Shown: positions 20,833 to 34,270, counted from the first letter of the stretch. The stretch is 64,000 nucleotides of DNA from Bryum argenteum (GCA_037043015.1 CM073321.1:26425510-26489509); one strand, 5' to 3'. Program-made: numbers and translations. The notes: generated by a model from the letters alone, not told the origin.

Positions 20833-23800
20833 ATGGACAGTGAGAAAGACTACTATGGTGGAGACGCGGCCTCGTTGAACGAGAACCATGTGAGTGTGTG
20901 AAGTCCAATATCTTGATGGCAGATTGTAATGATGGCGGTGGATTTTTGTTTTGGCTGATGATTTTCATTTTTGTTTGTAGATGTCATGTAAATTCTAGTG
21001 AGATTAATTTCGTAGATAGTTTGATTTAGCTAATTATTGTGCAACTTACTTATACCTAATAGTTTGGTCCTTCATCATTTAAATATTGAAGTCTGTTTTG
21101 TAGTTAGAGAGCCCCGCCGCCCAAGATGTACCCGGTAATTCTTCACCAACAGCGATTCAAGCTTCAAGAGAGAATGCAATCGATTTAGATTCTGATGAAG
21201 GTCAAGATGAGGTTGAAGAGGGACTTGACGAAAAAGATGCGTTTGACGGAGATGAAGATGACATCAGATCCCGTCAGAAATTGAATTCCGTGACCACAAT
21301 CTGTCAACTGAGAGTCCAACCTTTTAGTTCATCGAGGTTCAATATTCCCCTATGTAGGATGTTGGCCATGCCTATGGTGAGGCCAACACTCTCAACTGAT
21401 CTTGCTAAATTAGAGCAAGAATTTGTTCATGGCTATAGAGAAGGCTCCTCTGTTTTCTATGTGACAATAACAAATGAAGAAGGCAAAACACGCGAGGTTA
21501 CTCAAGCCGATGAAGCATCTTGGGGTCCAATTTGGAGTGCCAAAAATGAAGAATTCAATTCCTTTCTTGAGTCCGTTCCGGAGTTGGCTAGTTTCAAGAA
21601 CTTGATGTTCTTTGTATGTGATGGTTAAATCATATTCAAAGGCTTCACAAAAAAGAAGAAGCTTGGCATTACTTAGTGGACAGCATCCTCCTTGACACGA
21701 AAGGAAAAATTGGTGTTGTTATGCAAGTGATGCATGACATCAGCAAGTAAGTTTTATTTCTTGATTTGGATTCTTATCTATGAGAAATACTTGGACTGCA
21801 CCAGTATTTTGATATGCTAATGCTTTCTCTTTGATTGATAATTGTAGACATACTGAAGACTCTCACGTTAAGACCAACCTTGTTCACACCCTCTTTAGAG
21901 TTCAGAAGTACGGTCTCATGCCACTTGAACAGTATCAAGATATATTGACTCCATCGGAGATGAAGAGGTGCAAGAAATCTCAGAACGCAAAGAAGACGTG
22001 GTATACATTGAATCTGCATGTATTCACGAACTTCATCTTCCAGGTATGATCTATATGTGAATTGGCTCACTTGTTTATATTAGGCATGAAGATGTCTCCT
22101 TGGCTCATTTGGGTATTTATATGTTTTCACTAAAAGTACAAGTGACGTTTGATATATTTCGTATATTGTTGTATGCAATTTGTTTAGCATAAGATACATT
22201 GAATTTACTTAATTAAAATGACATACAAAGGTAAAGAATGGCCTTTTCAGTGACAATGTCTATTATTTTGCAGCACGAACTTGGACTTGCAGCAGATGAG
22301 GGTGTTCGACAACTCATGGAGCAATCAGACGGAAATGTGTCCGCTGCTGAAAAAGCAGCCGAAATGAAAGTTGCTACTAAAAAGAGAGCCGAGGCACTTC
22401 ATAAGAAAATGTCAAAATTAGTTGTTGTGGCAAACCCGGAGTTGACAGAGGGATGGCTTCGAGAGGTATGAACTCTACTTCTTAAATTTATTTTTCATTC
22501 TTCAAGTAATACTATGACTCCCTTTATTCTAATAAATCGCTCTTTTCTTTTCAGATCGAGCGTCACTATAGCCTTAACTCGATTACACCAGAGCTAAACA
22601 TAGAGAAGCTGCAGTTAATTGTTACTGCAAAAGCATCTGCTGCTTCCAAAATCAAATGGTTGGAATATTTCAATTCCTCCGCATCAACACGCGAGGCCCG
22701 CAAACTGCCCCTCAAGGCCACCAACGAGGAGAAATTGAGTGTCTTTCTTGCCAAAGCGTGCTTTTGGGCAGGAGTGAGTTCGTTATATCTAATTGTGTCG
22801 ATTTCATCAAATGTGTGTTGATATATACTATATTAATTTTAATGTATTCTTTTTATGCTCTAACCTGACTTCAGTTCCTTTAAGTTCTGAGTCAATGTAA
22901 AGGAATGTGATACGATTTGTACAACGATAATATGTTGTGATTACAAATAAATATTGATTACGTTTGATGACTTCCATGCTTTTGATTTAAGTAACAATAT
23001 TCCCTCTTTTTCCACAGATATCCGAGCAAGCTTCGATTATTTTTGAAGAAATCGTGCGTCAAGATAGGTTGGTAATCAATCTTGAACTACCCGGCGAGCC
23101 CTTGAGCTTGGTTGCATATATCGAGGACTGTAGGATGAAGTTATGGGACAATGCGTTCCATACTTTCTTCCGAGGGCAGGATGCTTTTAACAAAACTTAC
23201 GAATTTGTGAGTTTTAATGGAACTGACTTGATTGTGCGAAGGGTGCTCTTTCGGTGAGTTTTTATGTCAAAGTATTATAGTTCTTATGTTTTGCGTGATG
23301 ATTTCAACTGGTTTCCATGTGCAAAATATTTTGATTGCAAGGTATATATTCATGGCCTTATTTTTACTCGCAGGTATTTTAAGTACGAACTCTTTTCAAA
23401 AGGAGCAATAAGCAAAGAAGATCTTCCCATATTTCTCTCTGCATGGCTTGATAGGTCAAACTCAACATGCATGTTCTCAGCAAATCAACAGCGTACGTGG
23501 TCAACCTCGCACCTTACGGGAGGTGGATGGTACCTTGACTGCGCTCCCAGTTTCACTCCTTCCTTTGAAACTGAACTTAGGAAGTCAAGGGAGGCAGTTG
23601 GAGAATCTGGTGTTGAGATGGTTGATTTACAGGGCATAGAAGACGAGCACGAGAGGGCAAGGGCACTCTTACGACGTCTAGAAGAAGATAGGAAGAAAGC
23701 GATGAAGGTGAAGGAAGCAGAGGAGAAAGCGGCCCAGAAAGAAAACGAGAAAATCCAGAAGTCTTTGGAGAAGACTAAGAAGACGAGGAAAAAGAAGATG

Positions 23801-25682
23801 AACCCTCCTCGAGAGCCAGAAGATAAAAGCCCATCTGGGCCTAGTCCCACATACGACTCTGGTTCTCATGCTCCAACTCAATCAAGGGGAACCAAACGTA
23901 ATTTCTCCTATGAGCAGTTAAGCCAAGGAATCCCTGTTTTCACATCAATTGAGGAGCATGATGGCCAAGTTGGAGAGTGGATAAAAAACAGCTCACTAGA
24001 GCAAGTCCTTGGTGGCGACACGGGCAACTTCAGTCCTTTATTTGACGATTTGAAAAGCTTCATTTCCAAGGTACTATTGTGTTTAATTATCTTTTGTATA
24101 TAATTGTTGAACATGTCGACCTCTGCTTGAATGAATTTTTGGCTAATTCCTTAAGTTATTCACTAGTTCATTACTAGAATGATGTGATATGTTTCATTTC
24201 AATTCATGTCTTTCTCTTTCTGTATTTTATAGCTCCAAGTTAATTAAGTTGTGCATACTCTATAGCTTTCACATAATGAGCATTGTTTATTCATGTGCAG
24301 CATTCAAGTGTCAAAGCCCGGCACTATAAGGGATCTGCTGCGAATGTACCCTGCGTAGACTTGATTCTTGCAGATCTTCCAGAGGGTCTTCCTGTTCCAG
24401 GAATTTCGAATCCACCTTAGTCCATCCCTTCCTGGAACAGAGAATCTGAGGATTGGTTACAAACACTCTTTGATTTTGCAGACCATCACCTGCAAGACGA
24501 TGGAGCAATCATTTTATTTCATCCATTTCGAACGACTACGAAGTCAAAAATTCTTGGATATTGTTCCACATACGGATTTGTTGTTCGCAAGGAGTGGTGG
24601 GGTATGAACCGCCTTCACTTGACGTCACCAATTAATCAAGCCTTAACAGTAAGATCAAGTTTGTAAAACTAACTTTCAATTTCACTTCTTGGATTGTGCA
24701 TACAAATTTTTTTACTCTGTTGTAAGTAAACTAAAAACCGTTTTTGAAATGTGCAGACCATGAGATTTGGGATAACCTTAATTGTAAGAAGCATTCCAGG
24801 GGTCTCTGCCTCTAAATTCTCCTTTCAACACATCCCTGCACTAGACCGTCTCGGCGTTGATGTGGCACGTGATGACATCCTCCAGAACTTGGTGTCAAGA
24901 GAAGATCAGCTGACGGATGGATCCATGCCATGGCGTGGTCCTCGTGAAAAATCCGTTGTTCTTATGCAAATGCTCATTGTAGCAACTTCTTTACCTGGAG
25001 ATATTGTTCTAGACTGCTCTGCAGCTACGGGTATGTATACAATCTCTTCTTGTTTATATAAGTAATTGTCAACTACTTCATATTAATATATTTAAGTGGT
25101 GTTTGAAAACTGAAGTTCATTATGTTTTTTTTTTTTTTTATTGCAGGGGCTTCTATTCATGCGTGCCGCAATGTGAACCGTCACATTGCGGCATTAGAGG
25201 CTGATGCGGCAATTTTTGAAGCCTTGATTGCTCCTCTAATTCGACTTTCTCCTGCTACTGAAGGGATATCTGAAGATGTTGTTATGTCAGAGGATCCCGA
25301 TAGCGAAGTGGTTGTTGTTGAGAAGATCGTGAAGAAGTCAAGGTTTAGTAAGTGAGTATAGTTATATTTCCTAGCGTTATATTTTATGATTTGCTTATGT
25401 ATGTAACGGTTTTATGAACATGTTGCCATTTTCATTTGCAGAAGCGGTAATCTGAGATACCCTATTCACCGCCCTTTTTTTTGTGACCCTAATTTCTATC
25501 CAAGCCCTCCAAAGTCTTGGCAACTCCCTTCGTACGCAAATGATGCTGCCAATGAATTAGCAGAAGGTGCATATCGTACATTTACTCCTAAGAAGTTGGT
25601 GCTTAGCGGTATTGAGTATGTTGATATAGAAGCTGTTGAGTCTGAGAATGAAGAGTCTTCAGGGGCAGAGAGTTCAGCCTGA
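20833..25682 (+). pseudogene. ParB-like / beta-class amino-methyltransferase fusion, 11 exons
   Basis: Exons read from GT-AG signals with matching phases: 20833-20889, 21104-21746, 21848-22043, 22274-22465, 22555-22773, 23018-23253, 23374-24070, 24301-24648, 24757-25030, 25147-25351, 25442-25682; about 1,100 codons. After an acidic start, exon 2 resembles a ParB/sulfiredoxin-type domain ending in FFVCDG-NH, like the ParB box DGxHR. A Lys/Glu coiled coil fills much of exon 7. Exon 8 holds LILADLPEG where a DPPY-like motif IV is expected. Exons 9-10 hold RGPREKSVVL...PGDIVLDCSAATG, resembling the motif X-I block of N4/N6 methyltransferases. Motif IV before motif I is the beta-class order. Both signatures are degenerate, so catalysis is doubtful. 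Lesions: a small deletion with frame shift in the ParB box (near 21629) and one in-frame TAG at 24418-24420. Confidence 0.7.
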
Positions 25683-28600
25683 AGTCTCTTTTGCATTATC
25701 TGATAAAATTATGTGATTTCCATTATATGATTTACATGCACTTTTATGTCTTATTGCCTATATGATATTATCTCTTTTTATTTGATTGTTCTGTGTTCTT
25801 TTCATGTGATGATCTTCATCATAGTTTATTTTATTTTAAATTTTGTTCCTAAATGTAGAATTTATTTTTTATTCTTTAGTAATAGACATGTATATTTCAG
25901 AATATTAACTCAATTATTACGTAACATTGATTGTCTCTATTTTGATTATTACTCAGTTTTCCCATTATTTATTAACAACAAATGTTACCGGATAAATGTT
26001 TAAGGTATAAATGGTATTCTTAAAAGGGATTTTAATTACATTATTATTCAACATCAAACCTAAGAATACACAACATGTTTTACAGCAATCAATGTTACAT
26101 ATTCTGTAATAGAAATCTAGTCTCAAAGAAGTCACGGTCATTTGTATACGCTTGAAAACTCGTTATGTGTACCTACTTCTCTAACTTTTATTATAACAAT
26201 GACTCCCTTCAATTCTCAAAATTCCCCCTAAGTGCATGTTCCACGGACATAGGCATGATTTTTTCTCTAAACTGTTTATTTATATTCAAATATACTACCT
26301 AAACCATGGTCATAGAGAATGCTTCACTCAACAATAAATTCCAAAATTTCAGAAAAATTACCGCTCATCGCTCACTGCTCACTGCTCACTGCTCACTAAA
26401 TAGCTTTTCCCGCAGTGCACGGAGCTACACTGGTGTTATCAGAGAGGGCTGCACCGGTGTTACAAGGATCATGGTCACACCAACACACCAATAGTGGACA
26501 GTGCTACAGCGGTGTTACAGGAGGGGTCACACCGTCAACACGCCAAGGTGATGACCAAATCATGCAAATCCAGGACTTATGCAGGGCCCCAAGTCAGAAT
26601 ACTAAGGTCGCGATTCTAAGGACCCACCTTTACGTAAATTATATTATACATTAATGACGTTAGCCCTGAATTTCTTAATTACTACATATATATAACGTCA
26701 GCCCTAATTTCCAGAAAACATAGTAAGAGATGTTCCAACTTAAAACCGTAATATTTCACGGTTATAGGCACCCTAAAGGCTAAAGCACGGTTATACACAC
26801 TCCTTCTCCAAAACTCTTTGTCATCAAATCGTTATATAATCCACCCAAATTGGAACAACGTCTAATTTATTCTAATTATATTGAAGGACCCTCATAAGTG
26901 GTTCAAATAATTTGGCCCAAACTGAGTCAAAACTTCCCTCTAAAAATGGAATACCGCTCAGGAAAATCTGCCCACCGCTCATAAAAGTCTGCTCACCGCT
27001 CATGGAAATCTGCTCACTGCAGGCACCGTAACAATCGTGTACGTGACTGGAAGTTGTCATAATACTTAGAGAATCTATAACCAGGATTGAAACCATACAC
27101 CACACGATCTAATCTAGAAATAGATTAATAATATAGCACCCAATCCCAACACCGAGCACCGCAAGAAAAAGAAAAAATTAATGCTCGAACTAGTTTTTCT
27201 TTTCCCCAAATTACACACTTTCTGAATCTGTTAAGATAAGCTTAGCTTTATAGAAGGTGAACTTGTTGCCAACTTGTTTTGAACCTACTACCAAGAAGAT
27301 TTAAACCTGCAACCAACAAACTCTGAACCTTCAATCATCTCGTTAGAGTTGGCACCTTTGCCATCACTTTGTAGTTTAGGATCATATTTGACCATGTACT
27401 TAGCTTTTTTGAACTATATTGTTAATCCTCTACTTTACTAGATATACTTGTACAATAATATGACTAATGCTTCTTATTTTTCTATATAAGGCACCCTTGT
27501 TACTTCTACAAATTGACACTTTTTCAATGTGACATTTGCTTTCACAAAGTATAACCTCGCATGTTGCGCTTCTACAGTAGGTTGCCATCAAAGAGTAAAA
27601 GTACAGAGTGGAAAGTAGTTTTGAGAACAAAATGCAATTTTTAACCTTTATTTTCACATGGAAACAAGAGAATTGGGATAATATACATGAGATGATTAAT
27701 ACATCAGGCTCAGCAAGTTGTAAGTTACTACAACACACAAAGTACCGGTACATGGGTGATAACTCGAGTCTGTAACCATATCAATGTGAAATGACAGGAG
27801 CCTGTAACAAATGCATGCGAATGACTGAAGGCAGTAACATACATAACTGGAGCCTGTAATCTACGTGGTAGTCGGCAGATACCGGTCAACTCTAGTTGAC
27901 CACGACGACGTCGTACACACAAAAACCCTAGCTCACAATAACGACTATTCTCGAGTGGAATCATGGGTTTCTCACAGGCAAAGACTATGACCAAGCATGA
28001 TGGCGTCTGATCTATTTGATTACAAGAATCTAAGAAACAACAAGATCGACTGTGACATGGTTTTTTCGTCTGACCTCCTCGCTGTTTCCGCCCTTCCGAC
28101 AATATCGCCGCAGTCACGTATGTGGGATTTGGAGGTCATATAACACCCTCATGTCATTTGCATCACTAACGCTTGTAATAAATATGGTTGTTTTCTCTTA
28201 TATGACTTTCTTCTAATGATATTTTTGTTGCACAAAGGTATGCGATTTCAGTATCTCAAGTGTCATGCAATTTGGTGCAGAATTGTATTGTCATAGCCTC
28301 AAAGAGCTCCTTGTCCCCCTAAACGTGTGTTTTGGTTCCTTGCAAACAATGGAAGAAGAGGAGCTTCAACATTTAAAGCATCTACAATTATAGCAAGAGG
28401 AAGGAATTCAAGCGTATACCTTGTGATTAACGAAATACCCATGTCCATGCATTGAATGTGCGGGAGGGAAAGTTCTTGATTGAGCCACAATTCGGAAGCA
28501 TCTTCGCAGTCAAAAAAGGGACCCCGTTTTTACAGCGTCGATCTTGGTAAGTGATTGCAACCAACGAGTCATTCTAAATTAAACCAATGTGGTTCTATGT

Positions 28601-28855
28601 ACAGTTGTAGACTCTATAAGTTTGTGTACCCGAATTATGTAGGCTCGGTGGCAACCCATTGTCAGATCTGCATGTTTAAAATCACTGACAACATTCTTAA
28701 GTCAAAAAGAGTCCCCCAATCATACCATATCCACGCCTACATCCGCAAGAGTCAGCCGTTTGCAAAATTGGCGTTCAGATGTATACGACGGACAATGGTG
28801 CGACAAACCCATTCCAAAGCTAAGACAATTCTCATATTAGAAAAGAGATTGGAAA
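25683..28855. other. Intergenic DNA with CCGCTCA repeats
   Basis: AT-rich DNA without a supported gene. It holds a CTCACTG run at about 26368-26398 and a 21-bp tandem repeat at 26954-27020. Three partial repeats around GGTGTTAC occur between 26420 and 26520. Minus-strand open frames at 27430-28117 show no family features. From about 28450 weak coding-like stretches appear, possibly decayed upstream exons of the SET gene. Confidence 0.5.
26954..27020. repeat. 21-bp tandem repeat with CCGCTCA core
   Basis: Units start at 26954, 26975 and 26996 (CCGCTCA then NNAAARTCTGCYCA). The same heptamer is repeated at about 26366 and, reverse-complemented, at 62607-62660. Confidence 0.75.
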
Positions 28856-29232
28856 GTGAAGGTGTCCAAATTTGGCTTCATGGGTTGGGGTCAGTTTGCA
28901 ATGCAACGTGCCAAAGAGGGTGAGGAACTGTTTCCTTTCGTAGGACCACAATACACCTCCGCAGAATACGGAACATTGAGGAAGGCACACCCTTGGATGA
29001 AGTCGTACGTGATGCGTGCGGAGTCAGACTTGTACATTGACGGAGATGTACTGAAAGGGAATGTAGCTGGATTCATTAATAGTTCTATAGGCGCAGTGGG
29101 ATAGAAAATGTTGTGTGGGAATTTCGCATGTTTCCTAAACCATGGAACACTTTAGAATGGGGATATGTGATTACCATAGCAACAAGAGACATCCAGGCAG
29201 GAGAAGAACTCTACGCACATTTCTCCGTGTAG
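28856..29232 (+). pseudogene. SET-domain protein remnant
   Basis: The frame reads GFMGWGQFA, then GEELFPFVGPQY, GNVAGFINSSIG, and, after a one-base frame change near 29100, GYVITIATRDIQAGEELYAHF before a TAG stop. These match the order of SET-domain motifs: the GxG start, the (Y/F)xG segment, the RFINHS-like segment and the final GEEL...Y. NHS is here NSS, which would weaken cofactor binding in a lysine methyltransferase. Upstream exons are not clear. It lies ~250 bp before a decayed CACTA element. Confidence 0.65.
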
Positions 29233-29487
29233 CAAGGCAGCATTGGCAAACGAGTAAATGTAATAAAAGACTAGTTGAGGCTTGAACGGCAGAATTACAA
29301 TCGTTGCATGTCCATGACTAGTATATTACTCATAGTATGACTAGTATATTAGTCAAATTCTATTCAAGATGGCTACAAAGAGTCACTATTCCCTATTGTA
29401 ATGCGATTACTAGCAGTTATATTTTGCACAGTACGCATTTAATGGGTACCTTCCTTGCGTCAACAACTCTTAACAACATGAATACAC

Positions 29488-32040
29488 TTGTCATGCACGT
29501 GGATGGGTTTGCAGGATGAGTATAACCCCTTGAATTTGGTCCAAAATACAGAGCTGAATACTAAAGACAACGACTCTGTGTCTAATCATACATTGGATCG
29601 CAACGAAGTTGGAGAAGTAGATGTTTTGCGCATGGTGGCCGATTGCTTCAACAAGTATGACAATGTCAACTTAATGGGGAGCGACAGCAACCCTTCTCAT
29701 CATGACGAAGTTGATGTTGCGTTTGTTGAAGCTTTGCATTGCCCGGATGATGGCTTCCCAGTGAGTGACAACGAAGGTAGCGATGACGATGCACAAGAAA
29801 ACAACGACCCTATTGAATTAAGAGGGAAAACCAAGAACATCAACGTCGCTAGCGATATTGCCGTGGACGCCCTATTACGCGAAGCAAAGACTCCACTTTA
29901 AGTAGAGAGCTCTTCTAACCTTCTGACCTCCACGCTCATGCCACTTGTTTGTTGCAGCACATTTGGTGTACCAAAACAACTTTGTAGACGAGTTGTTGAA
30001 GTTATTGCAGGAGACAATATTGCCTAAAGGCAAGACTCTCCCAAATACATTCTACACGGCAAAGTGTTTGTTGATGAAGTTGAGATTGTGCTACGACTCT
30101 ATACACGCATGTAGAGATGGGTGTTGTTTATTTCAGAAAGATTTGGAGGATGCAACAGAGTGCCCAGTTTGCCACAAATCTCATTATGCTGACAACTCCA
30201 AAATAATACATGTCAAAGTATTAAGATACTTTCCATTGATACCTCGTTTGCGAAGAATGTGCAGTTGTCCGCGGTTGACGGAGCTCATGAAGTGGCACAC
30301 ATGCGGAAAAAGCAAGGACAAGGTGATGACATCCGTGGTTGACTTAAAGGCATGGAACCACGTGAATAATAGATGGTTGGAGTTTGCAAACAAAGAACGA
30401 AATGTTAAGCTAGGCTTGGCACTAGACGGAGTGAACCCGTTTTGAAACCAAAGCCTTAGCCACTCAACATGGCCTGTCGACATGCTAAACTACAATCTTT
30501 CCCCTTGGCTAGTGACCAAAAACTTCACCCGGAAAAGAAAGTGTGACAGTTAAAAATGTGGATGTATACCTAGCACCATTAATTGAGGAGCTATAGGGGC
30601 CATGGTAGGGACCGAGTGCGTAGATGGAATACAACAAAAAATCGATGACAATACATTCAAGCTTCGAGGTATGTTATTGTGGACGGTGAACGACTTTCCG
30701 GCATATGGACTGGTTTCTGGCCAAGTCACAAAAGGACGTAAGGCATGTCCAGTGTGTGGACCAAACATAGTAACGCGGCGCTCAAAAGTGCTCAAGAAGA
30801 ATGTCTACCTTGGCGACAGACGATATTTGCCAATGGAGCACCAATGGAGGCGACAAAGGGTCAATTTTGATGGCCAACCGAGCATGAGACCTTTTCTACA
30901 AAGAATGAGCGGTCGAGAGCACTTGCAGTTTGTAAATGAGCGACAACAATGGATGGTAAACAACTCTACAAATGAAAGAGGACAGACGCCAAATCCTATA
31001 CATGAACACGGAGTGAAGAGAAGGACATGTCTCTTTCACCTTGCGTACCAGAAAGTACGTGTTTCTAACGAAGTGTTGTAGTGTGACATGACTGTACGTA
31101 GTGATTTTATAGGTAGCATGTCGATATGCAGTGATATGATGAGGAATGTGACTATACACAGCGATAATGAACTATATGGAATCTAATTTGTGATTGGCCG
31201 GAGTCACTGTACAGGATCTTCTGATGTGACTCACATTGGATGTCATGCACTGCAAAAAAAACATTGCCGAGTATATCATGAAGACCATATTTGGAGCAAA
31301 AGATACCCTTGCAGCCTGCCTCGATATGAAAGAAGCAGTGATACGCAAACATCTTTGGCCCGTGCGCGGTAAAAAACACTGCAGCATTATGTTACCTCGT
31401 TCATCATACGTCCTTAAAAAAGAAGAGCAACAAGTCTTTGTAGACCAAGTTTGTTCCTTGCGAACCCCTACTTAATACGTAGGGCAGCTAAAGAAGCAAG
31501 TCAGTATGGACGAGCAAATCTAAGGCCGTAAATCACATGACTACCATGTTCTTCTTCAGCAAGTGTTGCCACTATGTATGCGCACTACAATGACCAAGTA
31601 AGTCCGTACGACAATAATAATGTTGAGCCGGATATTTCGGCAGATATAAGCTAAGTCCATTGATCCCAAGGCAATAGAGAAGATGGCGCTACAATGAAGC
31701 GCGATGATTACGGCTTCACCACCGTAAACTTTGAGAGACTGATCCCATATTCTGCACAATCATTTGCCTTCCCACTCCACATCAAACAGGTTTTTTTTGC
31801 ATTTGACGTGGCCAAGCGTGGATGGGAAGTTGTGTTGCATAGCGAATCGAGAGGAGCTTGGTCCTTCTTCAAACATCACATCTCCGATGAAGTCCAATGC
31901 ATATCATTGGGTAGAGCATGTGATTTTCTTGGACTCGAATCTACGAGCTTAGATTTGGATGTCTTACCACAGAGGCACAGACACCTATTCTCGTTGGTGC
32001 ACTGGAAGTATCCCCAGAGGTGGTTGCCAAAGCATTAGAT
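29488..32040 (+). mobile_element. CACTA (En/Spm) TNP2-type transposase with DUF4216, decayed
   Basis: An acidic lead region (29.5-29.9 kb) is followed by typical TNP2 blocks. These are LPKGKTLPNTFYTAK, ECPVCHKSHY, VLRYFPLIPRLRR and LGLALDGVNPF (29945-30445); then LLWTVNDFPAYGLVSG, KACPVCG and YLGDRRYLP (30602-30960); then DVMHCKKNIAEYI (31236 on); then SHDYHVLLQQVLPL near 31530. A DUF4216 block, DDYGFTTVNFERL and KQVFFAFDV, lies at 31694-31860. Several stops and shifts (at least six) separate these. CACTA elements end in CACTA...TAGTG with 3-bp target duplications; I did not find ends I trust. It is a dead plain DNA transposon. Confidence 0.85.
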
Positions 32041-32684
32041 CGGCTTAGCCAAGATGACCATCCGTAGATGATTTAGAATATTGCGACTCGGAGCACGATT
32101 GAGACTCTATTCAATTATTGAGAGTTTTATACATTCCAATCGTTCACCATATATATATATATATATATCAACATATATTGACATGTGCAAACAAGATGAC
32201 CAAACACCTATTGGATCTATATGTATCACAACTATCCATTCATGCATGTTTGGCCATGTCTAGTACAAATGAAAATGCAATTTAATGTAAACAAAAAACG
32301 CATATAATTGTGCAAACTATATGATCAATCTTTCAAAGTTTACAATAGTTTAGAGTCACGTCGTAGATTAAAGTACTATACAACCCTTATATAAACTAGA
32401 GGTCTCTCATACCACTAAACCTAGTCACACCAGTATGCTCTAGAAGTATTACAAAAAAGTCAATTGAGTCTTTGAGCAATTTATGTCTTCATCAAGTGAA
32501 TTATAAAATCTAAACCACAATCAACCTTTAATTCCATTGTGCCAAATTAAAAATTACTAAGTATTCGACACAAATCATCCTTATTAAATGAATAAACTAA
32601 ATTCCCATACTATGCAGTGAATGGAAGGGCCAAAATATATGTTCCTTTTCCAGGGCAGTCTATATAATCTTGTGCAGCCTGGTG

Positions 32685-32718
<34 letters not shown>

Positions 32719-33365
32719 GTAGATAAAATATGACTAGTGCCAAAATATGACTGCTGCAGGAAGTTGACGTTGAATGTAACTGGTACTAAAATATGGCTTC
32801 TGCCAAGTATGACTGCAAAACATAACTGCTCCCGATATATAACTGCCAAATATGCCTGGACGTTCCCTGCAATCGTTCCCGTTTGTTCCCTACAAAGGTG
32901 TACGACCCTCCCATGCACTTTATACGGTACAGCTGGCAAATATGACTGTGGAATATGACTACTTCGAGATCCACCGACGATTTTGCGCCAAAAAAATATG
33001 ACTGCTTCTAGTTGCCTGTCATCCTTAGTCATATCTTTCCAGTTATAAAGTGTAGCATTCTGCCGTAGTGCTCATTAGGCTTTGTCTCTAATAACCCTCA
33101 ATCCTTGAATACTTAAAAAATATACTAAGAAAATAAAAATTGAAGAAAATTTACAAAAGATATGAATTTATGAAATTAGCTATTTAATATAGTTTAGGTG
33201 ACAATTCTAGAATAGAAATAGTATTAAGAAAGTTAGTTGGAAAGATAGTTAGGGTAGAAATAAAAGGTAGTTAAGAGTTTGAAAGAGAGCCTATTGCCAT
33301 GAGAGACCATAAATAGTCTCATAATTGTAATTCCACACTTTATCAATGAAAATTATTTGATTTGT
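32041..33365. other. Non-coding DNA with simple repeats
   Basis: It contains an (AT)n run near 32149-32169, a poly(A) run near 32684-32716, and between 32740 and 33005 about eight loose copies of AAATATGACTGC. No gene is supported. Confidence 0.6.
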
Positions 33366-34270
33366 TGTGGAAGAAACTCTATAACTTACAATACCTACTT
33401 TGCTATGGAAAGAAGTTTGAAGCGTTTGGTATTTGATTTGTTGTGGAGGAAAACAAAAAACCTTCTATAGTTGATGTGTTGCGGATGAAACCCTGAAGAT
33501 GTCATCAGATGTCTATGATGATGTCTGTAGGAATATCTAAGTTAACGTCCATGAAGATGTTTAACATTATCTCTATGAAAATGTTGAAGATGATATCTAC
33601 GACAACATCCATAACCATCTATAGGGATGATTTTCATTGACTTCAGTGGATGAATAGAGGCGGCTAGGATTTGCTGCTGCCGCCATAGTTGAGTCATGAG
33701 ATCTTTAAGTAGAAGTAGAGGCCGCACTAAGTTCATTTTTGGCTTCATTTTTTGAAGGAGATAGTGTTTAGAGTGTAGAGGCTAGGGTTTGCTTCTTCAT
33801 GTGGCTAGGATTTGCCGTCGCAGCCATAGTTTGGTCATGAGACCCTTAAGTGGAAGTAGAGGTTGCGTAAAGCTCATTTTTACCTTAGTTTTTCTACAGA
33901 GTTAGTGTTTGAGTGTAGAGGATTTCAAAATTGTTTTTGTTCAGTTTTAAATGATTGTTAAGTACAATAAGAGAAAAATAATTGTAGAGAAAGCCATGAA
34001 ACATGCACTATTTGAGAGCTATTGGGGTTCAAAAGCATCATGTACAAGAAACCCGAGGACTTGTTGTATTTAATTAATTGTGGAAGAAACCCCTGAAACT
34101 TGTTATAGAAGAAACTTTCTAACTTACAATACCTACTTTGTTGTGAAAAGAACTTTGAAGCTTGATTTGTTGTGGAGAAAAACGAAAAACCTTCTATAGT
34201 AGATGTGTTGTAGTTGAAACCTCGAAGATATCATCAGATGTCCAGGATGATGTTTGTAGGAATGTCTTAG
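33366..34270. repeat. Nested direct duplications, ~170 and ~120 bp
   Basis: 33366-33540 and 34102-34270 are direct copies about 730 bp apart (shared ACTTACAATACCTACTTTG and AAACCTTCTATAG). Between them, 33660-33770 and 33800-33910 are a second duplicated pair (GCTAGGATTTGC, GTCATGAGA, AAGTAGAGG). No coding frame crosses them. Confidence 0.75.

Noticed and set aside
27728-28117. 129-residue open frame (-)
   Set aside because: Cys- and Arg-rich without a recognisable pattern; no splice or promoter support.
32684-32716. Poly(A) run as proof of a retroposed gene
   Set aside because: No coding sequence or target duplication next to it.
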